64,000 nt of DNA. It comes from Nocardia sp. NBC_01329 (GTDB lineage Bacteria; Actinomycetota; Actinomycetes; Mycobacteriales; Mycobacteriaceae). The translations under genes were made by a program, and so were the position numbers. Positions 1-9,304 of this stretch are shown here, piece after piece. The first letter of the stretch is position 1. Each line of letters begins with the position of its first letter. The notes below the pieces were generated by a model, which had not been told where the DNA came from, ran no database searches, and saw only the letters and a list, made by a program, of their open reading frames with translations. Location: contig NZ_CP108381.1 in assembly GCF_035956715.1 (NCBI RefSeq), positions 4,868,001 to 4,932,000 on the forward strand, written 5' to 3'.

Positions 1-1611
1 GCAGCGCCCCAGCAGCAACCGCTGCGACGGCTGCCCGATCCGCCTCCGGCCCCCACTGCGCCGGCCCCCACTGAGGGGGCCACACCTCCCCTCCCCGGCC
101 CCACGGAACCTGCTGATCTCGAACCGGTCTCAGACACCCGCACGCCGCCGGAATCCGCCCCCGCTCCGGAGTCCTTCGGAACGCCGGATCCTTTGACCGC
201 ACCGGAGTACCCCCCGGCACCGTGGACCGGCCCGGCCGAATCCACCCGCGCGCCGGAAAATGCTCCGCCGCCACACAGCGCCTACACCGGAGGCCCGGGC
301 CTGGCGGACCGCCCCGCACCGCCGCCCAGCCAGGGAAATCCGCAACAGTGGCCCGCGCCCGAAGCCTCTTCTTCCGGCGCGGGCCGGCAGTCGTACGCGC
401 CCGAGCAGAGCCGTCCACGGCAGCCCATCGCACCGCCGCCGGGGCCGCAGATACCCGGTCCGCACCAGCAGTGGCAGCAGCACCCGGGACCGCAGCAGCA
501 GGCTCCCGGCCCGGCTCCGGCTCAGTACAACCCCGCGGCCCCGCAATGGCAGCAGCAACCGCAGCAGCAGGGCGGCGCTCCCGGGTGGCAGCAGCAGGGT
601 GGTGTCCCGGCCCGGCCGCAGGGCGGACCGCCCCCGCAGCAGTGGCAGCAGAACCCAGCGCAGTTCGGCGCCGGGGGCTCCGTGCCCTCCCTGGAGGATG
701 TCGCGGTGCGCCGGGCGAAGAAGACCTCCGGCCAGGGCTGGCGCAAAGTGGTACATCACGCTTCCGGCGGCCGGATCAATCCCGGTATGTCGGCCGAGGA
801 GCGACGGCTGCAGGAGTTGGTGGCGCGGATCCGGCAACCGGTGCGCGGGGACTACCGGATCGCTGTGCTCTCACTCAAGGGCGGTGTCGGAAAAACAACC
901 ACCACCATCGGCCTCGGTTCGACTTTCGCCTCGGTACGCGGCGACCGGGTGATCGCGGTCGACGCGAATCCCGACTTCGGCACGTTGTCGCAGCGGGTTC
1001 CGCTGCAGACGCGGTCGACGGTCCGCGATCTGCTTCTCGATCCGGCGATCGAACGCTATTCGGATGTGCGGCGACACACCTCGCAGGCCACCAGCCGCCT
1101 GGAAGTGTTGGCCAGCGAACGGGATCCGGCCGCGTCGGAAGCGTTCAACGAGGACGAGTACCGGGCGGTGGCCCGGATCCTGCAGCGGTTCTACAACATC
1201 ATCCTGACCGACTGCGGTACCGGCCTGATGCATTCGGCGATGGCAGGTGTACTGCAGTTGGCGCATTCGCTGGTGCTCATCTCCCCCACCGCGATCGACG
1301 GTGCGCAGAGCGCGTCGGCGACGCTGGACTGGCTCTCGCTGCACGGCTACCACCATCTGGTGCAGAACGCCGTGGTGGTGATCAACTCACCGCGCGACGG
1401 CACTCCGAACATCGACGTGCAGCAATTGCGGCAGTATTTTCTGTCGCGCTGCCGGGCCGTGCACATGATCCCGTTCGACCCGCATATGTCCGAGGGCGCC
1501 GAGATCGACCTGCTGCGGCTGGAGAAGCAGACCAAGCGCGCGTACGTGGAGCTGGCTGCGACGGTAGCCGACGATTTCACGCAGAGTTACCGGCCGCACC
1601 CGGGAGGCTGA
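1..1611 (+). CDS. MinD/ParA-like ATPase with Pro/Gln-rich N-terminus, ESX-associated (5' partial)
   Basis: The frame is open from base 1, so the start lies left of the window; the first in-window start codon (TTG at 193) falls inside the Pro-rich region. The first ~260 visible codons are Pro/Gln/Gly-rich and low complexity. A C-terminal P-loop domain follows, with the deviant Walker A motif LKGGVGKTTTT near base 880 and the Walker A-prime stretch VIAVDANPDFG. This architecture matches the EspI/MinD-like proteins of ESX loci, which are cytosolic ATPases of uncertain role, perhaps in regulating or positioning the machine. The eccC-mycP-eccD genes 2 kb away support an ESX link. The ATPase fold is clear; the exact ESX role is inferred. 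Confidence 0.85.
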   Translation, partial: AAPQQQPLRRLPDPPPAPTAPAPTEGATPPLPGPTEPADLEPVSDTRTPPESAPAPESFGTPDPLTAPEYPPAPWTGPAESTRAPENAPPPHSAYTGGPGLADRPAPPPSQGNPQQWPAPEASSSGAGRQSYAPEQSRPRQPIAPPPGPQIPGPHQQWQQHPGPQQQAPGPAPAQYNPAAPQWQQQPQQQGGAPGWQQQGGVPARPQGGPPPQQWQQNPAQFGAGGSVPSLEDVAVRRAKKTSGQGWRKVVHHASGGRINPGMSAEERRLQELVARIRQPVRGDYRIAVLSLKGGVGKTTTTIGLGSTFASVRGDRVIAVDANPDFGTLSQRVPLQTRSTVRDLLLDPAIERYSDVRRHTSQATSRLEVLASERDPAASEAFNEDEYRAVARILQRFYNIILTDCGTGLMHSAMAGVLQLAHSLVLISPTAIDGAQSASATLDWLSLHGYHHLVQNAVVVINSPRDGTPNIDVQQLRQYFLSRCRAVHMIPFDPHMSEGAEIDLLRLEKQTKRAYVELAATVADDFTQSYRPHPGG

Positions 1612-1677
1612 CCCCCGCTCGTCCGAGCTCGCGGAGTGGACCCCGAAGCCGGCCGTGGCGGCGACCGGCCCGGGGTG

Positions 1678-2232
1678 TCACCACTCCGGCAGGCGGCGCC
1701 TTCCGGCCACTACATCGCCCACCAGCGCGTCGTAGGCATCGGCCAGTTCGGCCAGGTGATGCCAGGCGCTGTGCAGTAGTTCATCATCGGCGCCCAGAGT
1801 CATCAGTGCGTGGTGCGCGCGGACCGCGGATTCGGCCAGCCGGTCGATGATCGCGCCGACGGTCTCGGTATGCAGGGTGACACCGAGCCGGTGCTGCGGG
1901 ACATTGCGCCCCACCCAATCGTCAATGGCCAGCACCAGTTCCATACGGCGCCTGTCGATCTCGACCAGACGGTCGGGATCGGTGACGATCGACCCGCCAC
2001 GGCCGACCAATCTGCGCTCATGGAGTACGGCCAGATCCCGGGCGTACCAGAGCAGCTGACCCCCGACCACCCGGTGTCCGCGCGCCGCGCGCACCAGTAG
2101 GTCCGAATTCGGCAGCGGACCGGAAGACCCGTTCTGCGCCGAAAGATCAGCACCGCGCTGGGCGCCGGGAAGAGCCATTACGACTGTTGTATCCGAACCT
2201 GTCACGGTTGCCTCGCCGTTCGATCGCCGCAC
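1678..2232 (-). CDS. DUF4254-like hypothetical protein
   Basis: This 184-residue soluble protein is Ala/Leu/Arg-rich and looks all-helical. Its central stretch (IDRRRMELVLAIDDWV, then LHTETVGAIIDRLAE) and its end (LAELADAYDALVGDVVAG, RRLPEW) resemble DUF4254 proteins common in Nocardia, whose function is unknown. It starts at GTG 2232; a second GTG (2205) and an ATG (~2184) are possible. A sigma-A-like promoter lies just upstream (2256-2283). It diverges from the GntR regulator at 2351 and converges on the ESX ATPase gene. No catalytic motif is seen. Confidence 0.7.
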   Translation of the reverse strand: MRRSNGEATVTGSDTTVVMALPGAQRGADLSAQNGSSGPLPNSDLLVRAARGHRVVGGQLLWYARDLAVLHERRLVGRGGSIVTDPDRLVEIDRRRMELVLAIDDWVGRNVPQHRLGVTLHTETVGAIIDRLAESAVRAHHALMTLGADDELLHSAWHHLAELADAYDALVGDVVAGRRRLPEW

Positions 2233-2255
2233 AACACCGGGTCAGTACGTTGATT

Positions 2256-2283
2256 ACAATAAACCGCAGAAGGCCACTGTCAA
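2256..2283 (-). promoter_or_regulatory. sigma-A-like promoter for the DUF4254-like gene
   Basis: On the minus strand TTGACA (2283-2278) is followed after 16 bp by TATTGT (2261-2256), close to the housekeeping consensus. The predicted transcript start is about 15-20 bp before the GTG at 2232, so the leader would be very short. Confidence 0.5.
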
Positions 2284-2350
2284 GCGATACAGGCCCCCCC
2301 GATCACGAAAAGCGTACACTTCGTTATCTGAAGTCCACCCGAGGAGCACG

Positions 2351-3157
2351 ATGGCGGACGGTCCGACGTATCGGCGGATCGCGGACCACCTCCGCGAGGA
2401 GATACGAACAGGCAAGTGGCAACCGGGGGATCGCCTGCCCAGTCACGCCGAATTAGCCGAGCAGATGAAGGTTTCGCTCACCACCGCACGTAACGCGATC
2501 CAGGTACTCGTTACCGAGAATCTTGTCTATACGGCTACCTCTCGGGGCACCATCGTCCGCAGCCGGGAAGTGCTGGAATCGGTGGTCACAGACCACATCC
2601 GCCCCGATCGGCCGCGGGCGGGGCACGACATCTTCGAGGAGATCGCACGCGCCGCCGGCCGGGTGCCGACCAAGGAATTCAGTGCCCGGATGGAACCCGC
2701 GGACGAGCGTGTCGCGCAGTGGCTGGGCGTCCCGGTGTCCTCGTGGGTGCTGGCCCGGACGGTCGTACAGTTCCTCGATAACGAGCCGTGGTCCTGGGAA
2801 GTGAGCTTCTATCCGCGCGATCTGGCCGAGGCCACCGGGATCGATTCGCCACACGATATCGCCGAGGGCACGACACGCCGGCTCGCCGAACGCGGGCAGG
2901 GCGAGACCGCACACCGGGATTCGCTGGTAGCGCGCCCGGCCGGATTTGAAGAGGCCTCGGTACTCGGAGTCGCCATCGGCACCGTGCTATTGGACCATCT
3001 CCGGATCGGCGCCAATCACGAGCGCGTCACCCGGGTGACGCGTCATCGTTCCATCGCGGCGAGCAACCGGCTGGCCTATGAACTCGGCGATTCGGCCGGA
3101 ACCGCGGTGATCCGTGACATGCTGGATCAGACCGATCGGTCCGAGATATGGTTCTAG
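2351..3157 (+). CDS. GntR-family regulator, HutC/UTRA type
   Basis: This 268-residue regulator has an N-terminal winged helix-turn-helix (IADHLREEIRTGKWQPGDRL, then LAEQMKVSLTTARNAIQVL, residues ~8-75) and a C-terminal UTRA effector domain (residues ~95-255). That order defines the HutC subfamily, which binds small ligands and usually represses neighbours. GAGGAG lies 6-8 bp before the ATG. A small dyad, ACTTC-N7-GAAGT (2318-2334), sits just upstream and could be an operator. The GNAT gene begins 3 bp after its stop, so the two are probably co-transcribed. The ligand cannot be read from the sequence. Confidence 0.9.
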   Translation: MADGPTYRRIADHLREEIRTGKWQPGDRLPSHAELAEQMKVSLTTARNAIQVLVTENLVYTATSRGTIVRSREVLESVVTDHIRPDRPRAGHDIFEEIARAAGRVPTKEFSARMEPADERVAQWLGVPVSSWVLARTVVQFLDNEPWSWEVSFYPRDLAEATGIDSPHDIAEGTTRRLAERGQGETAHRDSLVARPAGFEEASVLGVAIGTVLLDHLRIGANHERVTRVTRHRSIAASNRLAYELGDSAGTAVIRDMLDQTDRSEIWF

Positions 3158-3160
3158 CTC

Positions 3161-3772
3161 ATGACCGTGCAGATTCGGCCGGCCGTCCTCGATGACCTGG
3201 CGCTGATTCGCCGCCTGCGGCTGCAACGATCCTCGTGGCTTGCCGCCCGCGGTTCGGACCAATGGTCTACCCGGGCGGCCGGGCTGTCGATCGACTATTT
3301 CGCGCGTGCCGTGAGCCGTGCTGTGGCGGCGTGGGAGACCTGGATCGCAGAGGTGGACGGCGAACCGGCCGCAACGATCACCATCAACGACCGCGCCGAC
3401 CGGGAACTGTGGACGAGCGCGGAACTGGCCGACGCGCTGATCGTGCACTACCTGATCGTGGACTTCCGCTTCGCGGGTTACGGCGTCGGCCAGCGACTGC
3501 TCGCGCATGCTGCCGCACTCGCCCGGGCCCACGGCCGACGCTGGGTACGACTGGACGCGTGGACCGCCAATACCGACCTGCACGCCTACTACCGGCGGGC
3601 CGGATTCCGGTTGGTCCGGGTGGCCGCCCCCCGGGACCCGAGCCCCTCGTGCGCACTGTTCGAACGGCATGTCGACGACTGGCTGCTCGAGGGCGGTCCG
3701 ATCAGTACCCCGGCCGGCTTCCCGATGACTCAGCTGGCGCGTGATCCGATCGTCTTGCCGGTTTCCGGCTGA
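3161..3772 (+). CDS. GNAT-family N-acetyltransferase
   Basis: This 203-residue protein has the GNAT fold: beta1 (TVQIRPAVLDDLALIRRL), a central strand VHYLIVDFRFAGYGVGQRLL that carries the acetyl-CoA loop in the variant form FAGYGVGQRL, and the C-terminal motif AYYRRAGFRLV. It starts 3 bp after the GntR gene, pointing to a bicistronic unit. GNAT enzymes acetylate amines on small molecules or proteins; this substrate is unknown. The last ~30 residues extend beyond the usual core. Confidence 0.88.
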   Translation: MTVQIRPAVLDDLALIRRLRLQRSSWLAARGSDQWSTRAAGLSIDYFARAVSRAVAAWETWIAEVDGEPAATITINDRADRELWTSAELADALIVHYLIVDFRFAGYGVGQRLLAHAAALARAHGRRWVRLDAWTANTDLHAYYRRAGFRLVRVAAPRDPSPSCALFERHVDDWLLEGGPISTPAGFPMTQLARDPIVLPVSG

Positions 3773-3792
3773 CCGGTACCGGAGCGGGGGTC

Positions 3793-6700
3793 TTACAATG
3801 GATCGAGATGGGCGATGTGCACCATCTCGATCCCGCGGCTGCGCGAGACCAGGGTGCCGCGGCCCGGCGGCAACTTGGTAGGACGCACATCGCCGATCAG
3901 TTTACCCTCGTCCTTGGACCCGCTCATGATCAGCGTCTCCACGGACATATTCTTCATCGTGCTCAGAATCGGGTCGTACAGGGCCCGCGACACCCCGCCG
4001 ACCCGGCGCGCGATGACCAGGTGCATACCGATATCACGTGCCTGCGGCAGGAATTCGATCAACGGCTGGAAAGGATTCGCGCTGCCGGTGGCGACCATAT
4101 CGTAATCGTCGACCACGATATAGATCTCCGGTCCGCTCCACCAGCTGCGCTCGCGCAACTGCTGCGGGGTGATATCGGAACCGGGAATTCGCTTGGCCAG
4201 ATATGTCGCGACCTCTTTGATCATCGGCGCGCAGGTCTGCGAGGACGTGGAATATCCGGCCAGCTGATCGCCGTCGATGACACCGAGCATGGTGCGACGA
4301 TAGTCGATCATGATCACCCGGGCCGTTTCGGCGGTGGAATTCTCGGTGATCCCCATGACGATATTGCGCAGCAGAGTGGTTTTTCCGCATTCGACATCCG
4401 CGAATGCCATGAAATGCGGTTCGGCATTGAAATCCATGACCATCGGTTGCAATTCGGATTCGCCCAGACCCACCACGATCTTGGTGGCGCTGGACTCGAT
4501 ACCCTCCGTCTGCGCCTGTTCGAGCAGTTCGGCGCGCTCGAACTTCAACGGCAGCATCCGGACCTGGGGAGCGCGGCGGTTCGGGTACAGCTGCGTCAGT
4601 TCGGTGCGGGCCCGAGTGACCCCCTCGGCCACGTTCGACGTTTCGGAGTCGGAATCCAGTCGCGGCAACGCAATGAGCATATGCAAGTGATCGGCGGTGA
4701 GACCGCGGCCGGGCCGCCCTACCGGCACCTGATGGGCGACCCGGCGGCCCATCTCCGAATCGGAGGGGTCACCGAGGCGTAGCTCGATCCGGGTACCGAT
4801 CTGGTCCTTGACCACCGGCCGGATCTCGGCCCAGCGTGAGGCACCGATCAGCAGATGGATACCGAACGAGAGCCCCTGTCCGGCAATGGCATTGATCTGC
4901 GGTTCCAATACATCGAACTCTTCCCGGATGGCCATCCAGCCGTCGATCACCAGGAACACATCGCCGAACGGGTCCTCGGGGAACGGATCGGTGATGCCCT
5001 GTTGCAGGGCAGCGAATTTGCGGCGGCGGTATTCGGCCATGGACTCGATACCCTGCTCGGCGAACCGCTCTTCGCGCTGGCGCATGAGGGAGGTCAGTTC
5101 GGCGATCGTCCGGCGCACCCGATCCCCGTCGAGACGACCGGCCACCGAACCGACGTGCGGGAGCCCGACCAGGCCGGTCATGCTGCCGCCGCCGAAATCC
5201 AGGCAGTAGATCTGCACCTGTTCGGGCGTGTGCGTGGCGGCGGCGGCCATGACGATCGCCCTCAGAGCGGTCGATTTACCCGACTGCGGCCCGCCGACGA
5301 CCGCGACATTGCCCTGCGCGCCGGCGAGATTGATGGTGAGCACATCGCGCCGCTGCTCGTAGGGTTTGTCGATGACGCCGATCGGCATCCACAACTGGCC
5401 GTGCCGGTTGACCGACGACCGCCAATCCGGATCGGGCAGCAGCATATCCACCGTGGGCGACTCGTCCAACGGTGGCAGCCACACCTCATGGGCGGAGCGG
5501 CCGTGACCGGTAAGCCGTTTGACCACGACGTCGAGCAGCGAGTCCGGAACACCCTCGCTGTCCGCGCCACCGGCTCCCACCTGCGAAGGTGGGGGCGGCA
5601 GTTCGAGTAGCGGGTTGACCGCGGCGGACGCCCCCGCGTCCGCAGCGGTCACGGTTTCGGGCGAATCGACCGGTGCCGCGGTGAACACGGCCGGACGCTG
5701 CCGGGCGACCGGACTACCGTCCTCACCGGTCACTGTTCCCTGCGGCGCCTCGTACGGACCCGATACGTAGCTGGCGTTGAACCGCAACGGATCGGATGCG
5801 TCACTCTTCAGATAGCCGGACCCGGGAACACTAGGCAGGTGGTAGGCATCGGTGATGCCCAGGACCGCGCGGGATTCGTTGGCCGAGAACGTACGCAAAC
5901 CGATCCGATAGGACAGATGCGATTCCAGCCCCCGCAGTTTGTTCTCCTCGAGACGCTGCGAGGCCAACAGCAGGTGGACGTGCAGCGAGCGGCCGAGTCG
6001 GCCGATCATCACGAACAGCTCCGCGAAATCCGGTTTCTGCGAAAGCAGTTCGGAGAACTCGTCGACCACGACGAACAGGGCCGGTAGCGGGTCCAGTGGC
6101 ACACCGGCCGCCCGAGCCTTCTCGTAGTCGGTGACATTGGCGTAGTTACCGGAGGATCGCAGCAACTCCTGGCGGCGGTTCATCTCACCGGCCAGCGCGT
6201 CCTTCATACGGTCGACCAGGGAGAGTTCCTCTTCCAGGTTGGTGATGACCGCCGCGACGTGCGGTAGCGGGTCCAGGCCCAGGAAGGTCGCACCGCCCTT
6301 GAAGTCGACGAGGACCAGGTTCAGGGCGTCGGGCGAATGCGTGGTGACCATCGAGAGCACCAGGGTGCGCAGGAACTCCGACTTCCCCGAACCGGTCGCG
6401 CCGATACACAGACCGTGCGGGCCCATACCGTTCTCCGCGGACTCCTTGATATCGATCTCGACCGGCGTTCCGTCGGGGGTGATACCGATCGGCACCCGCA
6501 ACCGCTCGCGGGCGGTACGCGGGCGCCAGACCCGGGCCGCGTCGATCTGGGCGGCATCGGAGATCTTCAGCAGTGCCATCAGTCCAGGGTCGGTCGTGGT
6601 GCCCTCCCCCAGGCTCACGATCTGCGCCGCGGTCGCGAGCCGGAACCGGGCCAGCGCCCGGGAGAACGCCTCGGCCTCGGCGATACTCACATCGTCGGCC

Positions 6701-7848
6701 GCGGCGAAACGCTCGACCCCGGCCGCGCTCTTGGCCGACACTTCCTGATTCGCGCAGACCAGTTGCAGACCACGCCGGGCCGCCAGGCCGCCTTCGGGAG
6801 CGGTGAGGTCCAGGACGGTCACCGAATCCAAGCCCGATTCAGCGACCAACCGCTCATTGCCGTTGACGTAGCCGTCGTCGATCACGATGACCAGATGCAG
6901 CCGGCCCTGCGTCGGTTGCGGATTACGCATGAACCGGCCGCGCTCGATCAGCTCGGACGACAGCGCGGTTTCCAGTTCACCGAGCGACTGGTACATCATG
7001 CGCACCGAACCCATACCGTCGCGCTGGGTCGGGTGTTGCAGATGCGGCAGCCATTTCGCCCACGACCAGATCGGTGCGTCGGGTTCGCCGCAGACCACCG
7101 CGATGGCCAGATGGTCCGGACCGTGGAAGGTCGCCAACTCCATGAGCATCGAGCGCATCAAGGTGTGCGACTCCGCCGGGTCACCACCGATATTGATGGC
7201 AGGGAAGGCGCGCAAAGATACCGCGGTCGGCAACTGGTGCACCACCGAGTGCGTGCGCACGAAGCGGCGCAGCGCGACGGTGGATACCGGTTCCAGATCC
7301 TCGAGCGGCCCGGTTTCCGGGCGGGCGAGCTTGGTGGCGAGACGATGACTGCCCACACCGACCCGGACATGGCCGAAATCAGGGTCGTTCGGGCGGCGCT
7401 CCCACATCCGGCGCGTCCCCACCAGCGACCGCAGATCGGCGGGTTCGGGATGGCTCCAGCTCAGCGATTCGAGCTGTTTGCCACCCGTGCGCCGCACATC
7501 CCGGCGAACCTGGTCCAGGTATCGGAAGTAGTCCTTGCGTTCCTCGTTCAGTTCGACCGCGCGCTTACCCCCGCCCCCGCGATATCCGGCCATCATGCCC
7601 ACCATAGACATGATCATCATCATCGGGAACATCATCATGAAAGGGTTGGCGAGCAGGTTCCGGCCCATCATCGCCATCATGGCGATCATGCCGATCACCG
7701 CGACCACCATCACCACCGGCATGATCTTCATCATCAGCGGTGCAGGGACGGCACGCGGCACCTCCGGCGGTGCGCTCAGCGCGACCTCACCGCCGGGAGC
7801 CCGGGGCGGGGCGATGCGGGGACGGCGCACGAAACCTTCGGTAGCCAT
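3793..7848 (-). CDS. eccC: ESX type VII secretion ATPase EccC (fused, three FtsK/SpoIIIE domains)
   Basis: EccC is the motor of the ESX inner-membrane complex and recognises and drives substrate export. The start is ATG 7848 (MATEGFVRRPRIAPP), preceded by GAAGGA; the longer open frame upstream is not credible coding. The 1351-residue protein has two Met-rich transmembrane helices (residues ~40-85), the GGGGKR hinge, and three ATPase domains. Their P-loops are GATGSGKSE near residue 483 (Walker B LFVVVDEF), GGPQSGKST near 853 (Walker B LVIDGW, which lacks the usual acidic residue) and DVECGKTT near 1154. Thus only domain 1 has a full Walker B, as is known for EccC. It is a single fused gene, like ESX-3/4/5 rather than the split ESX-1 form. 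Confidence 0.96.
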   Translation of the reverse strand: MATEGFVRRPRIAPPRAPGGEVALSAPPEVPRAVPAPLMMKIMPVVMVVAVIGMIAMMAMMGRNLLANPFMMMFPMMMIMSMVGMMAGYRGGGGKRAVELNEERKDYFRYLDQVRRDVRRTGGKQLESLSWSHPEPADLRSLVGTRRMWERRPNDPDFGHVRVGVGSHRLATKLARPETGPLEDLEPVSTVALRRFVRTHSVVHQLPTAVSLRAFPAINIGGDPAESHTLMRSMLMELATFHGPDHLAIAVVCGEPDAPIWSWAKWLPHLQHPTQRDGMGSVRMMYQSLGELETALSSELIERGRFMRNPQPTQGRLHLVIVIDDGYVNGNERLVAESGLDSVTVLDLTAPEGGLAARRGLQLVCANQEVSAKSAAGVERFAAADDVSIAEAEAFSRALARFRLATAAQIVSLGEGTTTDPGLMALLKISDAAQIDAARVWRPRTARERLRVPIGITPDGTPVEIDIKESAENGMGPHGLCIGATGSGKSEFLRTLVLSMVTTHSPDALNLVLVDFKGGATFLGLDPLPHVAAVITNLEEELSLVDRMKDALAGEMNRRQELLRSSGNYANVTDYEKARAAGVPLDPLPALFVVVDEFSELLSQKPDFAELFVMIGRLGRSLHVHLLLASQRLEENKLRGLESHLSYRIGLRTFSANESRAVLGITDAYHLPSVPGSGYLKSDASDPLRFNASYVSGPYEAPQGTVTGEDGSPVARQRPAVFTAAPVDSPETVTAADAGASAAVNPLLELPPPPSQVGAGGADSEGVPDSLLDVVVKRLTGHGRSAHEVWLPPLDESPTVDMLLPDPDWRSSVNRHGQLWMPIGVIDKPYEQRRDVLTINLAGAQGNVAVVGGPQSGKSTALRAIVMAAAATHTPEQVQIYCLDFGGGSMTGLVGLPHVGSVAGRLDGDRVRRTIAELTSLMRQREERFAEQGIESMAEYRRRKFAALQQGITDPFPEDPFGDVFLVIDGWMAIREEFDVLEPQINAIAGQGLSFGIHLLIGASRWAEIRPVVKDQIGTRIELRLGDPSDSEMGRRVAHQVPVGRPGRGLTADHLHMLIALPRLDSDSETSNVAEGVTRARTELTQLYPNRRAPQVRMLPLKFERAELLEQAQTEGIESSATKIVVGLGESELQPMVMDFNAEPHFMAFADVECGKTTLLRNIVMGITENSTAETARVIMIDYRRTMLGVIDGDQLAGYSTSSQTCAPMIKEVATYLAKRIPGSDITPQQLRERSWWSGPEIYIVVDDYDMVATGSANPFQPLIEFLPQARDIGMHLVIARRVGGVSRALYDPILSTMKNMSVETLIMSGSKDEGKLIGDVRPTKLPPGRGTLVSRSRGIEMVHIAHLDPL

Positions 7849-7891
7849 GGTTCCTTCTTCGATCGGCGACGAACGGTGAGCGAATGTCGCG

Positions 7892-9304
7892 CTAGGGGTC
7901 GCGTTCCAGGTCCAGCTCGTGCCGGGGCCGACGGAACGGATAGGCCACCGCGGCGCCGATCGCGAGACCCGCCAGACAGATAACCGACCCGGCGATCGCG
8001 ATCCAGCGCTGGCGCGGGTCAGGGCCGGGGGGATGAACAGGTGCCGCGACCGGACGGGCAGCGGCAGCACCGACACTCACGGGTTCGACCGGCAACTGCG
8101 CGGTGAGCGCGGACAGTGGATCTATGAGCCCGTGGCCGATCCGGTCGTCGCGGCCGGTTCCCGGTCCGTGCGCGGTCCGGGTGATCCGGTCCATCACCTG
8201 TGCGGCGTTGAGCTCAGGGAAGCGGGAACGCACCAACGCGGCCAGACCGGCCACATACGGCGCCGCGAAACTGGTGCCCTCGACCGAGCGGATGCCTTCG
8301 CTGGTCTGCACCCCGTCGACCAGACCGGTACCGCCGGGTTTGCTGTCCAGCGAGACGATATCGCGGCCGATGGCCGCCACCTGCACCCACGGTCCGTTGA
8401 GAGAGAGTTCGGAGACCTGCCCGTTCGGGTCCACCGATCCCACCGCCAGTACATACGGCGAGAACCAGGCCGGGCTGGCCACGGTCGCCACCGAATTCCA
8501 GCCCGCGCCGGAGTTCTGGGCCTGGCACGCGCCGTCGTTCTGCAGATTTCCCGCCGCGGCCACTACCACCACATTACGGTGGAAGGCGTATTCGACGGCG
8601 GCGCCGAGCGCTCCGTCGACGGTATCCAACCCGGCTCTCGTACAGGCCACTTCGGAGATATTGATGACGGTGGCGCCCATATCCACGGCCCGGACCACCG
8701 CTCCCGCGAGAGTGAGTACGGTGCCGTAGCCCTCGGTACCGATATTTCCCGGCGCGTCGCGGTTGTTGTTGTCCTTCTTCTCGTAGGCCAGGCTCAACTG
8801 GCGGATCGAGAGGATCTCGGCATCGGGGGCGACCCCGGCGAAGGCGTCCTCCGGCACCGGTTGGGCACCGATGATCCCGGCGATCAGGGTGCCGTGCCCG
8901 TCGCAGTCGACCGTACCGTCGGTATCGGAGACATAGTCACCGCCGGGTTGCAGCCGGGGCAGGCGCGGATGCCGATTCACCCCGGTATCGATCACCGCGA
9001 CCTTCTGGCCGGCACCGCGGCTGAACTCCCAGGCAGCGGGCAGATCGAGAACCTGCTGCGCCATCGGTGGTTCGCTCGGCGGTGCGCCGGTGAGCAGCGG
9101 TTCGGCGCAAACCGCGCGCTGTTCGGTGGGTTCCAATGGCGCGGGCCGACCGCTGATCGCCTGGGCGGCGCCCAGGGCCCCCGGGTCGATCATGGGCTGC
9201 GGCACCGACGCGGCGTGCGGGGCGGGCAACGTCATCGTCGCGCCCAGTACACCAGCCGCGCACAGTATCCGCAGCATGCCACGGTGGCGCGGACGAGCGC
9301 TCAT
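7892..9304 (-). CDS. mycP: Mycosin, membrane-anchored subtilisin-like protease of ESX
   Basis: Mycosins are S8 serine proteases that cap and stabilise the ESX core complex on the periplasmic side. This 470-residue protein has an N-terminal signal sequence (residues ~10-32), the catalytic triad Asp106 (VAVIDTG), His137 (DGHGT) and Ser345 (EGTSFAAP), a Pro-rich linker and a C-terminal transmembrane helix near residues 432-452 followed by Arg/Asp residues. It overlaps the end of eccD by 4 nt, so eccD and mycP are translationally coupled, and eccC follows 43 bp downstream in the same operon. Confidence 0.96.
   Translation of the reverse strand: MSARPRHRGMLRILCAAGVLGATMTLPAPHAASVPQPMIDPGALGAAQAISGRPAPLEPTEQRAVCAEPLLTGAPPSEPPMAQQVLDLPAAWEFSRGAGQKVAVIDTGVNRHPRLPRLQPGGDYVSDTDGTVDCDGHGTLIAGIIGAQPVPEDAFAGVAPDAEILSIRQLSLAYEKKDNNNRDAPGNIGTEGYGTVLTLAGAVVRAVDMGATVINISEVACTRAGLDTVDGALGAAVEYAFHRNVVVVAAAGNLQNDGACQAQNSGAGWNSVATVASPAWFSPYVLAVGSVDPNGQVSELSLNGPWVQVAAIGRDIVSLDSKPGGTGLVDGVQTSEGIRSVEGTSFAAPYVAGLAALVRSRFPELNAAQVMDRITRTAHGPGTGRDDRIGHGLIDPLSALTAQLPVEPVSVGAAAARPVAAPVHPPGPDPRQRWIAIAGSVICLAGLAIGAAVAYPFRRPRHELDLERDP

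Noticed and set aside
430..660. CAG-rich stretch suggesting a microsatellite
   Set aside because: It encodes the Gln/Pro-rich tail of the ESX ATPase in frame and has no exact repeat unit.
222..1850. 542-residue plus-strand frame over the MinD-like gene
   Set aside because: It is an Arg/Ala/Gly/Pro-rich shadow of the ATPase gene, with no domain.
6337..7983. Long plus-strand frame opposite eccC
   Set aside because: His/Arg/Gly-rich antisense shadow of the high-GC eccC gene.
7849..8076. 76-codon N-terminal extension of eccC
   Set aside because: It overlaps mycP, has shadow-like composition, and a good ribosome site precedes ATG 7848.
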